64,000 nucleotides of DNA. It comes from a bacterium (GTDB lineage: Bacteria; Patescibacteriota; Saccharimonadia; Saccharimonadales; UBA4665). The stretch spans positions 62,001-126,000 of the forward strand of contig JAJZJS010000002.1 in the NCBI GenBank assembly GCA_021810025.1. The letters are read 5' to 3'. Of the stretch, positions 1-9,761 are shown piece after piece; within the stretch, counting starts at the first letter, position 1, and each line of letters begins with the position of its first letter. Under the pieces are notes generated by a model. The model was not told where the DNA came from, ran no database searches, and saw nothing but the letters and a program-made list of their open reading frames with translations. The translations under genes and the position numbers were made by a program.

Positions 1-974
1 AACCTGGTACGCAATTAAGCTTAGACTCAAAGCACCGTGGAGGTTCTGTCCTTGCCGATGACACTGCTCAAGGTCTTACTAGGGTTGAAGAATTATTCGA
101 AGTTCGTGCACCTAAAGGTCAAGCCTTTTTAGCCGATATTAGTGGAGTAGTTAATGTTTGGGAAGAAGCAGACCATTACATAATCCAAATTAATGCTGAC
201 GCTAAAGATCAAGTTAGCCTTAAAGTAAACGATCGCAAGATTAAAATCAGTGCCGGATCAGATGTTTCAACCGGAGACGTTTTAGCATCCTATGAAGATG
301 GATCAGAACCGATTGTCGCACCAATTAGTGGTCGTATCGAAATAAAGAAAAAAGAAATCATAATATTACCGACATCTAAAAGCTTTATTAAATATGAGAT
401 TCCAGGCTACAAACAAGTTGTTGTAAGTGATGGTCAAAAAGTTAAAGCTGGGCAAAGGCTAACAAATGGATCGATAAATCTTCAAGAGTTATTGAAGCTT
501 CAAGGAGTTGAATCAACTCAGCGCTACATAATGAATGAAGTTCTCGGAGTCTTCGCAGCCCAAGGGCAAAATATTTCCGACAAGCACCTAGAAATAATTG
601 TGCGCCAAATGTTTAGCCGTGTTCAGATTGAAGACAGTGGCGATAGCGACTTCATTACAGGAGATATTGTCAGCAAACTAAGTGTTATTGAAGCAAACAA
701 TCAGTTAGCCAACGAAAAGAAACAACTTGCTAAATATAGTCAACTTTTACTGGGTATTACGAAAGCCTCACTTAGCACTGACTCATTCTTAAGTGCCGCT
801 TCGTTCCAAGATACAACCAGAGTTCTAATTAACGCCGCCACATCCGGAAAAGTAGACAAGCTTTACGGACTTAAAGAAAATGTCATCCTGGGACGAAAAA
901 TACCAGTCGGAACAGGCTATTTAGAAACAGATCTACCGGAAGAAACAGGACTAGAAACAATAATTAATGAATAA
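1..974 (+). CDS. rpoC: RNA polymerase beta' subunit, C-terminal part (5' end outside window)
   Basis: The reading frame is open from base 3 to the stop at 972-974, giving about 323 C-terminal residues of beta'. Seen directly: GTQLSLDSKHRGG near the start (family form GTQLTMRTFHTGG), DKHLEIIVRQMFSRV, SFLSAASFQDTTRVL and GLKENVILGRKIPVGTGY, all hallmark blocks of the beta' C-terminus in their usual order. The protein forms the catalytic core of RNA polymerase together with beta and the RpoA encoded at 18026. It lies directly upstream of rpsL-rpsG-fusA-tuf, the classical order after rpoBC. The tail ends soon after the GTGY block, as is normal. Confidence 0.97.
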   Translation, partial: PGTQLSLDSKHRGGSVLADDTAQGLTRVEELFEVRAPKGQAFLADISGVVNVWEEADHYIIQINADAKDQVSLKVNDRKIKISAGSDVSTGDVLASYEDGSEPIVAPISGRIEIKKKEIIILPTSKSFIKYEIPGYKQVVVSDGQKVKAGQRLTNGSINLQELLKLQGVESTQRYIMNEVLGVFAAQGQNISDKHLEIIVRQMFSRVQIEDSGDSDFITGDIVSKLSVIEANNQLANEKKQLAKYSQLLLGITKASLSTDSFLSAASFQDTTRVLINAATSGKVDKLYGLKENVILGRKIPVGTGYLETDLPEETGLETIINE

Positions 975-1030
975 AAATTAATTTTAAATTTATAGAAAGT
1001 ATGTTAAAATAGCTTGAAATATAGTAAACG

Positions 1031-1078
1031 TAGTCTGAGCCTTTATTTAGTGGCATAGATAAAAGATGCAGTAGACTA
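1031..1078 (+). promoter_or_regulatory. Structured leader ahead of rpsL
   Basis: In the rpoC-rpsL gap, TAGTCT (1031-1036) and AGACTA (1073-1078) are perfect complements enclosing about 36 nt. Inside are short complementary arms GCC/GGC and GCAT/ATGC, suggesting a small branched RNA element ending about 20 nt before the rpsL start. A weak -10-like TAAAAT lies near 1004-1009. An autoregulatory leader of the str operon is inference; no named motif was recognised. Confidence 0.35.
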
Positions 1079-1100
1079 TATAACAAGAAGGTGAGAATAT

Positions 1101-1514
1101 ATGCCAACAATCAATCAATTAGTTCGAAAACCTCGTGCTAAAACCGTAGATAAAAGTAAATCTCCGGCTATGCATAGAATTGTAAATAATTTAAAAAATA
1201 GAAACTATGAAAAAAATGCTCCTTTTAAAAGAGGGGTTTGTATTAAGGTCACTACAAAGACTCCTAAGAAGCCAAACTCGGCACTTCGAAAAGTAGCTCG
1301 TGTTAGATTAACTAATGGCTATGAAGTTTGGGCCTACATCGGAGGTGAAGGACATAATCTTCAAGAACACGCTGCCGTACTAGTGCGCGGAGGACGAGTT
1401 AAAGACTTGCCAGGTGTTAGATATCATATTGTTCGGGGAAGTTTAGACCTTCAAGGAGTTAACAACCGTAAGCAAGGTCGTTCTAAATATGGTACGAAGA
1501 AGGAGACTAAATAA
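1101..1514 (+). CDS. rpsL: 30S ribosomal protein S12
   Basis: A 137-residue S12 of normal length. Visible signatures are [17 protein letters not shown] (the decoding-centre loop with the conserved lysine), [18 protein letters not shown] and [14 protein letters not shown], the loop hit by streptomycin-resistance mutations in other bacteria. S12 sits at the decoding site of the small subunit and controls tRNA selection. It opens the str operon; the stop codon overlaps the start of rpsG by one base (TAATG), so the two are translationally coupled. A purine-rich stretch (AAGAAGGTGAG) precedes the ATG. Confidence 0.98.
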   Translation: MPTINQLVRKPRAKTVDKSKSPAMHRIVNNLKNRNYEKNAPFKRGVCIKVTTKTPKKPNSALRKVARVRLTNGYEVWAYIGGEGHNLQEHAAVLVRGGRVKDLPGVRYHIVRGSLDLQGVNNRKQGRSKYGTKKETK

Positions 1515-1993
1515 TGCCACGCAAGAAAACCAAGTCTTTAGTTCGACCCGTAAAAGCCGATCCTCTTTATAACTCAGTTGCAGTCAGTAAATTAATTAAT
1601 AGAGTAATGCTTAATGGTAAAAAACAAATTGCCGAAAAATTAGTTTATGAAGGAATGCAAATTGCTGCCTCAAAACTCAATGTGCAAAATCCTCTAGAAG
1701 TATTTAATCAGGCTATGAAAAATATAGAACCTCACATGGAGACTCGTTCTAGAAGAGTTGGAGGAGCAAACTATCAGATACCGTTTGAAGTTAAAGGACA
1801 GAGACAGCAACATTTAACAACTATGTGGTTTGTTCAAGCAGCTCGATCCAGAAAGGGAATGAGCATGAAGAATCGAATTGCGTTAGAACTTCAGGACGCA
1901 TACAACAACCAAGGTGGTGCGGTTAAGAAAAAGGAAGATGTCCATAAGATGGCTGAAGCTAACCGAGCCTTTGCTCATTTTGCAAAATACTAA
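1514..1993 (+). CDS. rpsG: 30S ribosomal protein S7
   Basis: A 159-residue S7. Visible family blocks are KLINRVMLNGKKQIAEKLVY, ETRSRRVGGANYQIPFEV and the C-terminal MAEANRAFAHFAKY. S7 nucleates assembly of the 30S head by binding the 3' domain of 16S rRNA and contacts the E site. The start overlaps the rpsL stop by one base and fusA follows after 25 nt, the standard str operon order. Confidence 0.98.
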   Translation: MPRKKTKSLVRPVKADPLYNSVAVSKLINRVMLNGKKQIAEKLVYEGMQIAASKLNVQNPLEVFNQAMKNIEPHMETRSRRVGGANYQIPFEVKGQRQQHLTTMWFVQAARSRKGMSMKNRIALELQDAYNNQGGAVKKKEDVHKMAEANRAFAHFAKY

Positions 1994-2018
1994 GTAAATT
2001 AAGGATCTAGGAAACTTT

Positions 2019-4106
2019 ATGTCTCAATCAAAATATAAAATTGATAAAATCAGGAACATTGGAATTATTGCTCACATTGATGCTGGAAAGACTACAACAA
2101 CGGAAGGAATCCTATATCGAACTGGGTTAAAGCATAAAATAGGTGCAGTCCATGATGGCGAAACAACCACAGACTGGATGGCCCAGGAACGAGAAAGAGG
2201 CATTACAATCGTTAGCGCAGCGGTTACTTGTTATTGGAAAGAGCATCAAATCAACATTATTGATACTCCAGGACATATTGACTTTACGGTTGAGGTCGAA
2301 CGATCTTTAAGGGTTCTGGATGGTGCAGTAGTCGTATTTGACGGTAAAATGGGCGTTGAGTCTCAGTCTGAAACAGTTTGGCGACAAGCCGATAAGTATC
2401 GTGTTCCGCGTATATGTTTTATTAATAAAATTAATCAAACCGGTGGGGATTTTTATAAATCATTAGAATCAATTCATGCTCGACTAAGTAAACGAGCCTT
2501 TCCAATTCATTTACCGATAGGTTTTGAGCAATCCATCAATGGAATAGTCGATTTAGTAGAGTTAAAAGCATACACCTATAAAGAATTTAGTGATCACCAA
2601 CTTCAAGAGAGTCCGATTCCAGAAGATATGATGGACGAAGTTAAAAGATATCGAAGTTTATTGATAGAAAATGCGGTAGCAGAAGATGAAACAATGCTCG
2701 AAAAGTACCTAGAAGTAGGGGAAGAAGGAATGAGTATCGAAGACATCAAGAATGCAATTCGTATTGCTGTTTTAGGTGGGAAATTCTACGCAGTAAGTGG
2801 TGGTGACGGTCGAGGTGTAATTGTAGAAAAATTACTTGATGCAGTTAATGAATATTTACCAAGTCCTCTGGATAGGGGCAGTACTTGGGGCACTCATCCC
2901 AAAAGTGGTGATGAAATTGAACGAAAAGTATCGGAAGAAGAACCTTTTTCAGGTTTAGCCTTCAAAATAGCAACGGATCCATTTGTTGGAAAATTAGCTT
3001 ATTTTAGAGTTTATTCCGGAAAGCTACTTTCGGGGTCTTACATTTTAAATAGCTCCACTGGAGAAAAGGAACGAGTTGGACGTATTGTTAGGATGCAAGC
3101 TGATAAAAGAGAGGATGTTAGTGAAGTTACGGCCGGTGATATCGCAGCAATAGTTGGGCTTAAGGCAACTACAACAGGAAACACTTTAAGTGATATCGCT
3201 AAACCGATTATATTGGAAAGTATTTCTTTCCCCGAACCACCTGTATCGATTGCAATCGAGCCTAAAACAAAAGCCGACCAAGAAAAAATGAGCATCGCCT
3301 TACAACGTTTAGCGGAAGAGGATCCAACTTTTCGAATTCACGTCAATCATGAAACAGGACAAACAATAATATCTGGAATGGGTGAGCTTCATCTTGAAAT
3401 CATCGTAGATCGTATGAAGCGTGAATTTAATGTTGAAGCCAATATAGGTCAACCTCAAGTAGCTTATCGAGAAACAGTTCGAAAGGATAACGTTGAAGTC
3501 CAGGGTAAATTTATTCGTCAATCTGGAGGTAGAGGTCAGTATGGTGATGTCTGGCTAAGGATTTCTCAAAATGAAGCTGGCAAAGGATTCGAATTTATCA
3601 ACTCCATAAAAGGTGGCGTAATTCCGAGCGAATATATTCCAGCTGTTCGTAAAGGGATTGAAGAAGCCATGGCTAATGGTGTAATAGCTGGTTATCCTGT
3701 TGTAGATCTAAAAGCTGAACTCTATGACGGCAGCTATCATGATGTCGACTCCTCTGAAATGGCCTTTTCAATAGCAGGATCAATTGCCCTCCAAGAAGGA
3801 GTTAAAAAAGCAAGCCCAGTATTACTTGAGCCAATCATGAAGGTTGTCGTTGTCACACCTGAGAACTTCATGGGTGATGTTATTGGTGATCTTAATTCTA
3901 AAAGGGGACGAATTGAGTCTATGGAAGATTTAAGTAGTGGCATTAAAGAGATTACGGCTTTTGTTCCCTTGGGAGAAATGTTTGGTTATACCACTAATTT
4001 AAGAAGCATGACGCAGGGACGAGCTAGTAGTTCAATGGAGCTTGATCATTACGCTGACGTTCCCGGCAATGTATCAACAGCAATTATAGCCAAAAACGCT
4101 AAGTAA
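2019..4106 (+). CDS. fusA: Elongation factor G, with atypical G4 and G5 motifs
   Basis: A 695-residue EF-G of full length, the translocase GTPase. G1 is intact ([12 protein letters not shown]), as are G2 (RERGITI) and G3 (DTPGHIDF). G4, normally NKxD, reads NKIN (2424-2435). G5, normally an SAF-type loop, reads SGG (2796-2804) and is followed by about two extra residues. Domains II-V are all present, including the domain IV segment [13 protein letters not shown] and the C-terminal [13 protein letters not shown]. The last of these confirms a complete, working-looking gene. It lies between rpsG and tuf. Because G4 Asp and the G5 loop set guanine specificity in translational GTPases, these two changes together are unusual; what they do here is inference. 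Confidence 0.97.
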   Translation: MSQSKYKIDKIRNIGIIAHIDAGKTTTTEGILYRTGLKHKIGAVHDGETTTDWMAQERERGITIVSAAVTCYWKEHQINIIDTPGHIDFTVEVERSLRVLDGAVVVFDGKMGVESQSETVWRQADKYRVPRICFINKINQTGGDFYKSLESIHARLSKRAFPIHLPIGFEQSINGIVDLVELKAYTYKEFSDHQLQESPIPEDMMDEVKRYRSLLIENAVAEDETMLEKYLEVGEEGMSIEDIKNAIRIAVLGGKFYAVSGGDGRGVIVEKLLDAVNEYLPSPLDRGSTWGTHPKSGDEIERKVSEEEPFSGLAFKIATDPFVGKLAYFRVYSGKLLSGSYILNSSTGEKERVGRIVRMQADKREDVSEVTAGDIAAIVGLKATTTGNTLSDIAKPIILESISFPEPPVSIAIEPKTKADQEKMSIALQRLAEEDPTFRIHVNHETGQTIISGMGELHLEIIVDRMKREFNVEANIGQPQVAYRETVRKDNVEVQGKFIRQSGGRGQYGDVWLRISQNEAGKGFEFINSIKGGVIPSEYIPAVRKGIEEAMANGVIAGYPVVDLKAELYDGSYHDVDSSEMAFSIAGSIALQEGVKKASPVLLEPIMKVVVVTPENFMGDVIGDLNSKRGRIESMEDLSSGIKEITAFVPLGEMFGYTTNLRSMTQGRASSSMELDHYADVPGNVSTAIIAKNAK

Positions 4107-4117
4107 TAAAAAAACTC

Positions 4118-4147
4118 TTTACAAAAAGTGTTGTAATTGGTTATACT
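4118..4147 (+). promoter_or_regulatory. Promoter for tuf
   Basis: TTTACA (4118-4123), 17 nt, then TTATAC (4141-4146; TATACT one base later). It lies in the 130-nt fusA-tuf gap, so tuf has its own strong promoter as well as read-through. The upstream 20 nt (4107-4126) are identical to those at the infA promoter (16143-16162). The transcript would have a leader of about 80 nt containing small complementary arms (CTCA/TGAG near 4152-4170). Confidence 0.7.
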
Positions 4148-4236
4148 ACCTCAGTCACTTTGCGTGAGTCTATTATTATAGTATTTCGTAAAAGTTCTAG
4201 ATTATAAAATAAGGATAAAGGAGCTCTAAAAATATC

Positions 4237-5421
4237 ATGGCAGATCAATTCGATAGAACTAAACCGCATGTAAACGTAGGGACCATGGGTCATGTTGACC
4301 ATGGCAAAACAACTCTAACAGCCGCTATTACACATGTTCTAGCTAAAAAATTACCAAGCAAAATTAATGTTCCTCGTAATTATGAGGATATCGATAATGC
4401 TCCTGAAGAAAAAGCTCGAGGCATCACGATCGCTACTTCGCACCAAGAGTATGAAAGTGAAAAAAGGCACTACGCTCACGTTGATATGCCAGGTCATGCC
4501 GATTACGTTAAAAATATGATTACTGGAGCTGCTCAGATTGATGGAGCTATTTTAGTTGTATCAGCAGCTGATGGTCCTATGCCTCAAACACGAGAACATG
4601 TTCTATTAGCTCGCCAAGTTGGCGTCCCTAAAATCTTAGTCTATTTGAATAAGATGGATCTAGCAGACCCTGAACTAGTTGACTTAGTTGAAGAAGAGAT
4701 TCGGGAGTTACTAGAAAAAAACGGTTTCGATAAAGACTGTCCTATCATAAGAGGATCTGCAACTAAGGCTCTTGAAGGCGATGCCGATGCAGAGAATTCA
4801 ATTATGGAACTTGTAAAGGCCCTTGATGATTATATTCCAGAGCCAGTTCGAGATTTAGATAAGCCTTTCTTGATGCCGATTGAAGATGTTTTCTCTATCA
4901 AAGGTCGAGGAACTGTTGCAACCGGACGAATTGAGACAGGAGTTGTTAAGATTAACGATGAAGTTGAAATTGTCGGGATTAAACCTACTCAGAAATCAGT
5001 TGTAACAGGAATTGAAGCCTTTAAGAAATCTTTGGATCAAGGACAATCAGGCGACAATGCTGGAGTATTATTGCGAGGTATTGAACGAAATGATATTGAG
5101 CGAGGACAAGTCTTAGCTAAACCAGGATCAATTACACCTCATACTGAATTTGACGCTGAAGTATATATTCTAACAAAAGAGGAAGGTGGTCGCCACACTC
5201 CATTCTTTAAGGGTTATAAACCTCAATTTTACTTCCGTACAACAGATGTTACAGGTGAAGTCGAACTTCCCGCCGACAAGGAAATGGTTATGCCAGGAGA
5301 TACAATTACCTTTAAGGTCAAACTTCTTTCACCAATTGCTATGGAACAAGGTTTAAGATTTGCAATACGTGAAGGCGGACGTACAGTCGGAGCTGGAGTA
5401 GTCACTAAGATTAATAAGTAG
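4237..5421 (+). CDS. tuf: Elongation factor Tu
   Basis: A 394-residue EF-Tu that delivers aminoacyl-tRNA to the ribosome. Motifs: G1 [11 protein letters not shown]2 region EKARGITI, G3 DMPGHADY (Met where many bacteria have Cys), canonical G4 NKMD and G5 GSATKAL. Unlike the neighbouring EF-G, the G4 Asp is retained. Domains II and III are complete through [19 protein letters not shown] at 4217-4223 is a strong Shine-Dalgarno about 13 nt before the ATG. rpsJ begins 1 nt after the stop, as in operons linking str and S10 genes. Confidence 0.98.
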   Translation: MADQFDRTKPHVNVGTMGHVDHGKTTLTAAITHVLAKKLPSKINVPRNYEDIDNAPEEKARGITIATSHQEYESEKRHYAHVDMPGHADYVKNMITGAAQIDGAILVVSAADGPMPQTREHVLLARQVGVPKILVYLNKMDLADPELVDLVEEEIRELLEKNGFDKDCPIIRGSATKALEGDADAENSIMELVKALDDYIPEPVRDLDKPFLMPIEDVFSIKGRGTVATGRIETGVVKINDEVEIVGIKPTQKSVVTGIEAFKKSLDQGQSGDNAGVLLRGIERNDIERGQVLAKPGSITPHTEFDAEVYILTKEEGGRHTPFFKGYKPQFYFRTTDVTGEVELPADKEMVMPGDTITFKVKLLSPIAMEQGLRFAIREGGRTVGAGVVTKINK

Positions 5422-5422
5422 C

Positions 5423-5743
5423 ATGTCTGAAGATAAAACTAAACAGAAAATTCGAATCAGACTAAAGGCCTATGACCACAAAGTTATTGATCAGGCTGCG
5501 AAACAAATACTGGATACAGCCCTAAGAACTGGAGCAACCCTATCTGGACCAATTCCATTGCCGACCAAGATTAATAAGTTTACTGTCATTAAAAGCCCTC
5601 ATATCTATAAAAAGAGTCGTGAACAATTTGAAATGCGAACCCATAAGCGTCTAATAGATGTTTATGAACCAACTCCACGTACAATCGATTCCTTGATGAA
5701 TCTATCATTGCCCGCCGGTTGTGACGTAGAGATAAAAATGTAG
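5423..5743 (+). CDS. rpsJ: 30S ribosomal protein S10
   Basis: A 106-residue S10; diagnostic segments are [30 protein letters not shown] and [17 protein letters not shown]10 is part of the 30S head and also the NusE partner in transcription antitermination; nusG lies at 33972 in this window. It is separated from rplC by 162 nt carrying a promoter and a structured leader, so the S10 operon is split after its first gene. Confidence 0.97.
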   Translation: MSEDKTKQKIRIRLKAYDHKVIDQAAKQILDTALRTGATLSGPIPLPTKINKFTVIKSPHIYKKSREQFEMRTHKRLIDVYEPTPRTIDSLMNLSLPAGCDVEIKM

Positions 5744-5775
5744 TCATCAAGCTCTGAAGTAGTTTGTACAACATG

Positions 5776-5803
5776 TTGACACCAGTAATAGATATATGAT
5801 AAT
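5776..5803 (+). promoter_or_regulatory. Promoter for the rplC-rpsI ribosomal protein block
   Basis: Consensus TTGACA at 5776-5781, 16 nt, GATAAT at 5798-5803 (or TAATCT at 5800-5805 with 18 nt). It is the best -35/-10 pair upstream of rplC, so the long ribosomal block probably has its own start here rather than depending on read-through from tuf-rpsJ. Confidence 0.65.
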
Positions 5804-5825
5804 CTATTACTTATATCTACTATAT

Positions 5826-5884
5826 CTTGGTAGCTTAGGTAGGTCTGTCAACTAAACAGAAACCGCTAGTTACCAAGAATTTTT
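5826..5884 (+). promoter_or_regulatory. Structured leader / possible attenuator before rplC
   Basis: CTTGGTAGC (5826-5834) pairs with GTTACCAAG (5869-5877) as nine consecutive pairs with one G-U. The enclosed loop contains a second hairpin, TCTGT/ACAGA. A run AATTTTT (5878-5884) follows the outer stem at once, the layout of an intrinsic terminator. It sits about 20 nt before rplC, between the TTGACA promoter and the gene. Ribosomal-protein feedback, as by L4 on other S10 leaders, is inference; the fold matches no named leader I recognise. Confidence 0.5.
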
Positions 5885-5905
5885 AATGAAATAAGATAGG
5901 ATAAA

Positions 5906-6532
5906 ATGGCAACTCCAGCATTATTGGCTCGAAAAGTAGGAATGACCAGCACCATTGATAAAAATGGTGTAGTTCGAGCTATTACGTTAATGTCAAGTGA
6001 AGAACAGACTGTGACAAGCCTGAAAACAACCGAAAAGGATGGCTATAGAGCTTATCAGGTTGGATTTGAACAAGTTAAAAAAATTAAGAAGAGCATTAGC
6101 GGTCAAGTTTCGAAATTAAACATTATGCCCCGAATTCTTCGAGAATTCAGATACAATGAAGAACAATCTAACAAAAACGTCGGCGATAAAATAAACGTCG
6201 GCGTTTTTAGTATCGGTGATATTGTTAGTGTCTCAGCTCTATCAAAAGGAAAAGGCTGGGCCGGGACAATTAAACGCCATAACTTTCATCGAGGCCGCAA
6301 AACACATGGTGGACGAAGCTATCGACGACCTGGATCAATAGGATCAATGTATCCTCAACATATTTTTAAAGGAAAAAAGATGGCTGGACGAATGGGTCAT
6401 AATCAAGTTACTATTAAAAACCTTGAAGTTGCTTTAGTTGACATTGAAAAAAACCTTATCGGGATATTTGGTTCTGTCCCCGGTCCACGCAAAGGTTTAA
6501 TTACAATCAAAGGGGTTAAAAATGAAAATTAA
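5906..6532 (+). CDS. rplC: 50S ribosomal protein L3
   Basis: A 208-residue L3. The core loop HRGRKTHGGRSYRRPGSIG and GRMGHNQVTIKNLEV match the tip that reaches the peptidyl-transferase centre, and the N-terminus LLARKVGMTS is typical. It opens the large block and overlaps rplD by 11 nt, so L3 and L4 are translationally coupled. Confidence 0.97.
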   Translation: MATPALLARKVGMTSTIDKNGVVRAITLMSSEEQTVTSLKTTEKDGYRAYQVGFEQVKKIKKSISGQVSKLNIMPRILREFRYNEEQSNKNVGDKINVGVFSIGDIVSVSALSKGKGWAGTIKRHNFHRGRKTHGGRSYRRPGSIGSMYPQHIFKGKKMAGRMGHNQVTIKNLEVALVDIEKNLIGIFGSVPGPRKGLITIKGVKNEN

Positions 6533-7169
6533 TTCATTCACCTCAAATGGAGTAAAACAAGCTTCAGATTTGTCAATTCCAAAAGATATTATTGAGGACA
6601 ATATAAAAAATCATGACTTAATTGGTTTTGTATATCACTCCAACCTTAATAATCAACGAGAGAACTTAGCTATAACCAAAACTCGTGGACTAGTCAGAGG
6701 TGGTGGACGAAAGCCTTGGAGACAGAAAGGGACTGGACGAGCTCGTTTCGGATCTTCCCGCAACCCAATTTGGCGCAGCGGTGGAATTGTATTTGGGCCT
6801 ACTGGCAACGAAAATTATACCAATAAAGTTAATGCTAAAACTAAATTACGCGCCCTAAAATTAACTTTTAACATATGCTTAAATGATTCTAAGATTTGTG
6901 TTATTGAAGATCTCAAACTGAAAGATTCAAAAACCAAAGAATTAGATCAATTAATATTTAAAATTACTAAAAGTCGAAAGAAAACTCTGTTGGTTTTACA
7001 TGAGACGGATCAAAAAGTTCAATTATCAGCTAGAAATTTATCGTACTTAAAGACTATTAATGATCGTTATTTAAGTGTCAATAAACTACTAGATAATGAC
7101 CACCTGATATTTACAGCCGATTCTTTTAAGGCCTTAGTAGCTAAACTTCAAGGAGCCGCCAATGTCTAA
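6522..7169 (+). CDS. rplD: 50S ribosomal protein L4
   Basis: A 215-residue L4. The extended loop GLVRGGGRKPWRQKGTGRA lines the exit tunnel in the family and is followed by the usual RSGGIVFGP block. In other bacteria L4 is also the translational/transcriptional repressor of its operon, relevant to the leader at 5826-5884. It overlaps rplC by 11 nt and rplW by 8 nt. Confidence 0.97.
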   Translation: MKINSFTSNGVKQASDLSIPKDIIEDNIKNHDLIGFVYHSNLNNQRENLAITKTRGLVRGGGRKPWRQKGTGRARFGSSRNPIWRSGGIVFGPTGNENYTNKVNAKTKLRALKLTFNICLNDSKICVIEDLKLKDSKTKELDQLIFKITKSRKKTLLVLHETDQKVQLSARNLSYLKTINDRYLSVNKLLDNDHLIFTADSFKALVAKLQGAANV

Positions 7170-7608
7170 AGATATTGCCTTAATCCCACTAGTCAACGAG
7201 AAAACTTATGATCTAAGTAAGAGCAAAAATGTTTTTGTCTTTAAGACTGAACCAAGTTTTAACAAACATAGCATTAAAAAAGCTGTCGAATCTCAGTTTG
7301 AAGTTGAAGTTACGGATATTAATGTTCTTAATTCTAAGGGAAAAGTAAAGCGTACTATTTCTTTAACCGGTAAAAGATCAAAAAATTCATCCGGTCGTCG
7401 TAAAAATACTAAGAAATTCTATGTCACAATTAAAGCTGGTCAATCTCTCCCTATTTTTGAAAGCATCGATGAAGAACAACAAAAGCGCCAAAAAACTCAA
7501 GAACAGTTCGATAAAGCTATTACTAAACAGAATCAAAAGGAAGCTAAAAAAGTTAAGGAACCATTAACTCGACGCTTCAGACTTAATAAGAATCCGGAGA
7601 GTAAATAA
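7162..7608 (+). CDS. rplW: 50S ribosomal protein L23, long C-terminal tail
   Basis: The first ~100 residues match L23 (IPLVNEKTYDLSKSKNVFVF, FNKHSIKKAVESQFEVEVT, the basic RRKNTKKFYVTI), which sits at the tunnel exit and docks trigger factor and SRP. At 148 residues it is about 50 longer than usual; the extra part is Gln/Lys/Glu-rich and probably disordered or coiled. It overlaps rplD by 8 nt and precedes rplB by 1 nt. Confidence 0.93.
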   Translation: MSKDIALIPLVNEKTYDLSKSKNVFVFKTEPSFNKHSIKKAVESQFEVEVTDINVLNSKGKVKRTISLTGKRSKNSSGRRKNTKKFYVTIKAGQSLPIFESIDEEQQKRQKTQEQFDKAITKQNQKEAKKVKEPLTRRFRLNKNPESK

Positions 7609-7609
7609 G

Positions 7610-8467
7610 ATGGCTATTAAATATTATTCACCAACAACCCCAGGCCAAAGAGGTATGACTACTCAGGACTTTGATCAGATTACAACTAATAAGCCTGTTC
7701 GTTCACTACTTGTTAAAAAAAGACGTCAATCAGGTCGCAATAATCAAGGGCGTATTACTACTCGTCATAAGGGAGGTGGAGCCTCTCGGTTTTATCGAAT
7801 AATAAGCTTTAAGTTGCCAAATAATTTTAAGGGAACTGTTGAGCATATTGAATATGATCCAAATCGATCCGCACGTATTGCTCGCTTAATTACAGACGAA
7901 GGCAAATATCACTATATACTCGCTGCCAGCGGTATGAAAGTAGGTCAAGTTATAGAGGTTAAAACAGAAGACGCTACAATTAATGTTGGAAATGTAATGC
8001 CCCTAAAATTAGTACCACTTGGTAGTTATGTTCATTCCATCGAACTTACTCCAGGTAGGGGAGCTCAACTAGTTCGAGCCGCTGGAGCCAGTGCTCAATT
8101 AATGGGTCGTGACAATGGCTATGCTCAATTAAAAATGCCTAGTGGTGAAATTCGTTTAATTATAGAAACAGCTCTCGCCAGCATAGGCGCCGTCGGCAAT
8201 GAACAGCATCAAAACGTTAAAATTGGTAAAGCCGGAAGAAATCGTTACAAGGGAATTCGTCCTACCGTTAGAGGCGTTGTCATGAACGCTGCAGATCATC
8301 CACACGGTGGTGGGGATGGTGGACGTCATGGAGTTGGCGGAGGCAAAGGACACGGATCAGCACCTAAGACCCCTTGGGGACAGAAGACCTTGGGTTATAA
8401 GACAAGAAGAAGAAAATCTACCGCTAAAATGATTGTACGAAGTAGACAACAAGGAAAGAGGAAATAA
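7610..8467 (+). CDS. rplB: 50S ribosomal protein L2
   Basis: A 285-residue L2 of normal length. [14 protein letters not shown] and the C-terminal [13 protein letters not shown] with the catalytic-centre-proximal histidine are present, and the tail ends in a basic cluster. L2 is needed for subunit joining and peptidyl-transferase activity. The usual rplB-rpsS order follows with a 2-nt gap. Confidence 0.98.
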   Translation: MAIKYYSPTTPGQRGMTTQDFDQITTNKPVRSLLVKKRRQSGRNNQGRITTRHKGGGASRFYRIISFKLPNNFKGTVEHIEYDPNRSARIARLITDEGKYHYILAASGMKVGQVIEVKTEDATINVGNVMPLKLVPLGSYVHSIELTPGRGAQLVRAAGASAQLMGRDNGYAQLKMPSGEIRLIIETALASIGAVGNEQHQNVKIGKAGRNRYKGIRPTVRGVVMNAADHPHGGGDGGRHGVGGGKGHGSAPKTPWGQKTLGYKTRRRKSTAKMIVRSRQQGKRK

Positions 8468-8469
8468 TT

Positions 8470-8745
8470 ATGAGTAGATCATTAAAAAAAGGTCCTTTTA
8501 TAGATTATAAGTTAGCTCGTAAGGTCATGGCTTTAGCTAGTGATGATAGAACTATTATTAAGACCTGGGCACGCGCTAGTACTATTTCTCCTGACTTTGT
8601 TGGTCGAACTATAGCTGTTCATAATGGAAAGATTCATGTACCTGTTTTTATAACCGAAAATATGGTTGGCCATAAACTTGGTGAATTTTCTCCAACCCGT
8701 AAATTTCGTAAACATGGCGGCAAACTCGCTAAGGGAGCTAAATAA
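8470..8745 (+). CDS. rpsS: 30S ribosomal protein S19
   Basis: A 91-residue S19 with the family opening [14 protein letters not shown] and the closing [16 protein letters not shown]. It contacts S13 in the 30S head. The stop overlaps the rplV start by one base. Confidence 0.97.
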   Translation: MSRSLKKGPFIDYKLARKVMALASDDRTIIKTWARASTISPDFVGRTIAVHNGKIHVPVFITENMVGHKLGEFSPTRKFRKHGGKLAKGAK

Positions 8746-9131
8746 TGTCTGTTATAGCAATAAGTAAAAATGTTCAGATTAGTCCTCGTAAAGTCGGAAT
8801 GGTAGCCGGTATTGTCCGAGGTCAAAGTGTCGATAATGCAGTCATAATTTTAGACCATACTCCAAGGCGCGCTGCTATTGCCATTAAGAAAACAATCCTT
8901 AGCGCTAAAGCAAATGCTATTCATAATCATAACTACTTAGCTAAGGGCCTCGAAATTAAAGAGATCAATATATCTCCAGGAATGACGCTGAAAAGATATC
9001 GACCAGCAGCCCGAGGTCGAGCTTTACCTTTCCGTAAAAGATACTCTCATATTAGAGTCGTGATTGATGGTCAGGTTCGCGAAAAAAAGACGAGTGAAGC
9101 AGCAAAGACACCGGCAAAGGAGAACAAGTAA
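8745..9131 (+). CDS. rplV: 50S ribosomal protein L22
   Basis: A 128-residue L22. ISPRKVGMVAGIVRGQSV and the tunnel-lining hairpin region RYRPAARGRALPFRKRYSHI are clear. The C-terminal ~15 residues are Lys/Ala-rich and extend past the usual end. It overlaps rpsS and rpsC by one base each. Confidence 0.97.
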   Translation: MSVIAISKNVQISPRKVGMVAGIVRGQSVDNAVIILDHTPRRAAIAIKKTILSAKANAIHNHNYLAKGLEIKEINISPGMTLKRYRPAARGRALPFRKRYSHIRVVIDGQVREKKTSEAAKTPAKENK

Positions 9132-9760
9132 TGGGTCAAAAAGTAAATCCAATCTCAATGCGACTTCAAGTCAACAAAGACTGGCGATCGAAATGGTTTG
9201 CTAATCCCAAAGATTATCGTGAATATTTAAGACGAGATATTGCAGTTCGTAAACTCATTAAATCTCGTCTGGGTCGTCGAGCAGCAATTAACCGAGTCGA
9301 TATTAGTCGAACTCCGAACTTAGTCAATGTTACTATATTTACCGGCCGGGCTGGAGTAGTTATAGGACGAGGAGGAACCGAAGCCGCCGAACTTAAAAAA
9401 GATATTGAAAAAATTTATGATACCCCTACTCGAGTTAATATTGAGGAAATTAAAAAGACGGATTTATTTGCCCAATTAGTTGCTGAGAATATTGCCAATC
9501 AATTAGAAAAAAGAATGAACTTTAGGAAAGCTATTAAATCAGCAGCCGCCGCAACGATGCGAGCCGGAGCTAAAGGAGTTCGCGTGGAGGTGTCAGGACG
9601 TCTAAATGGAGCTGAAATGTCGCGCCGTGAAAAAGAAGTAGCTGGCTCCGTTCCACTTCATACTATTCGAGCAGATATTGACTACGCTCAAGTTAACGCC
9701 CAGACTCCTGCTGGTATTATCGGTGTTAAGGTCTGGATTTATAAAGGAGAGGTGGTTTAA
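9131..9760 (+). CDS. rpsC: 30S ribosomal protein S3
   Basis: A 209-residue S3. The KH-type RNA-binding segment [20 protein letters not shown] is visible, preceded by [11 protein letters not shown] and followed by the C-terminal domain ending in [12 protein letters not shown]. It lines the mRNA entry channel. The start overlaps the rplV stop by one base. Confidence 0.97.
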   Translation: MGQKVNPISMRLQVNKDWRSKWFANPKDYREYLRRDIAVRKLIKSRLGRRAAINRVDISRTPNLVNVTIFTGRAGVVIGRGGTEAAELKKDIEKIYDTPTRVNIEEIKKTDLFAQLVAENIANQLEKRMNFRKAIKSAAAATMRAGAKGVRVEVSGRLNGAEMSRREKEVAGSVPLHTIRADIDYAQVNAQTPAGIIGVKVWIYKGEVV

Positions 9761-9761
9761 G

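Noticed and set aside
3038-3943. Antisense open frames inside fusA
   Set aside because: They are shadows of fusA codon bias, with no start signals or family motifs.
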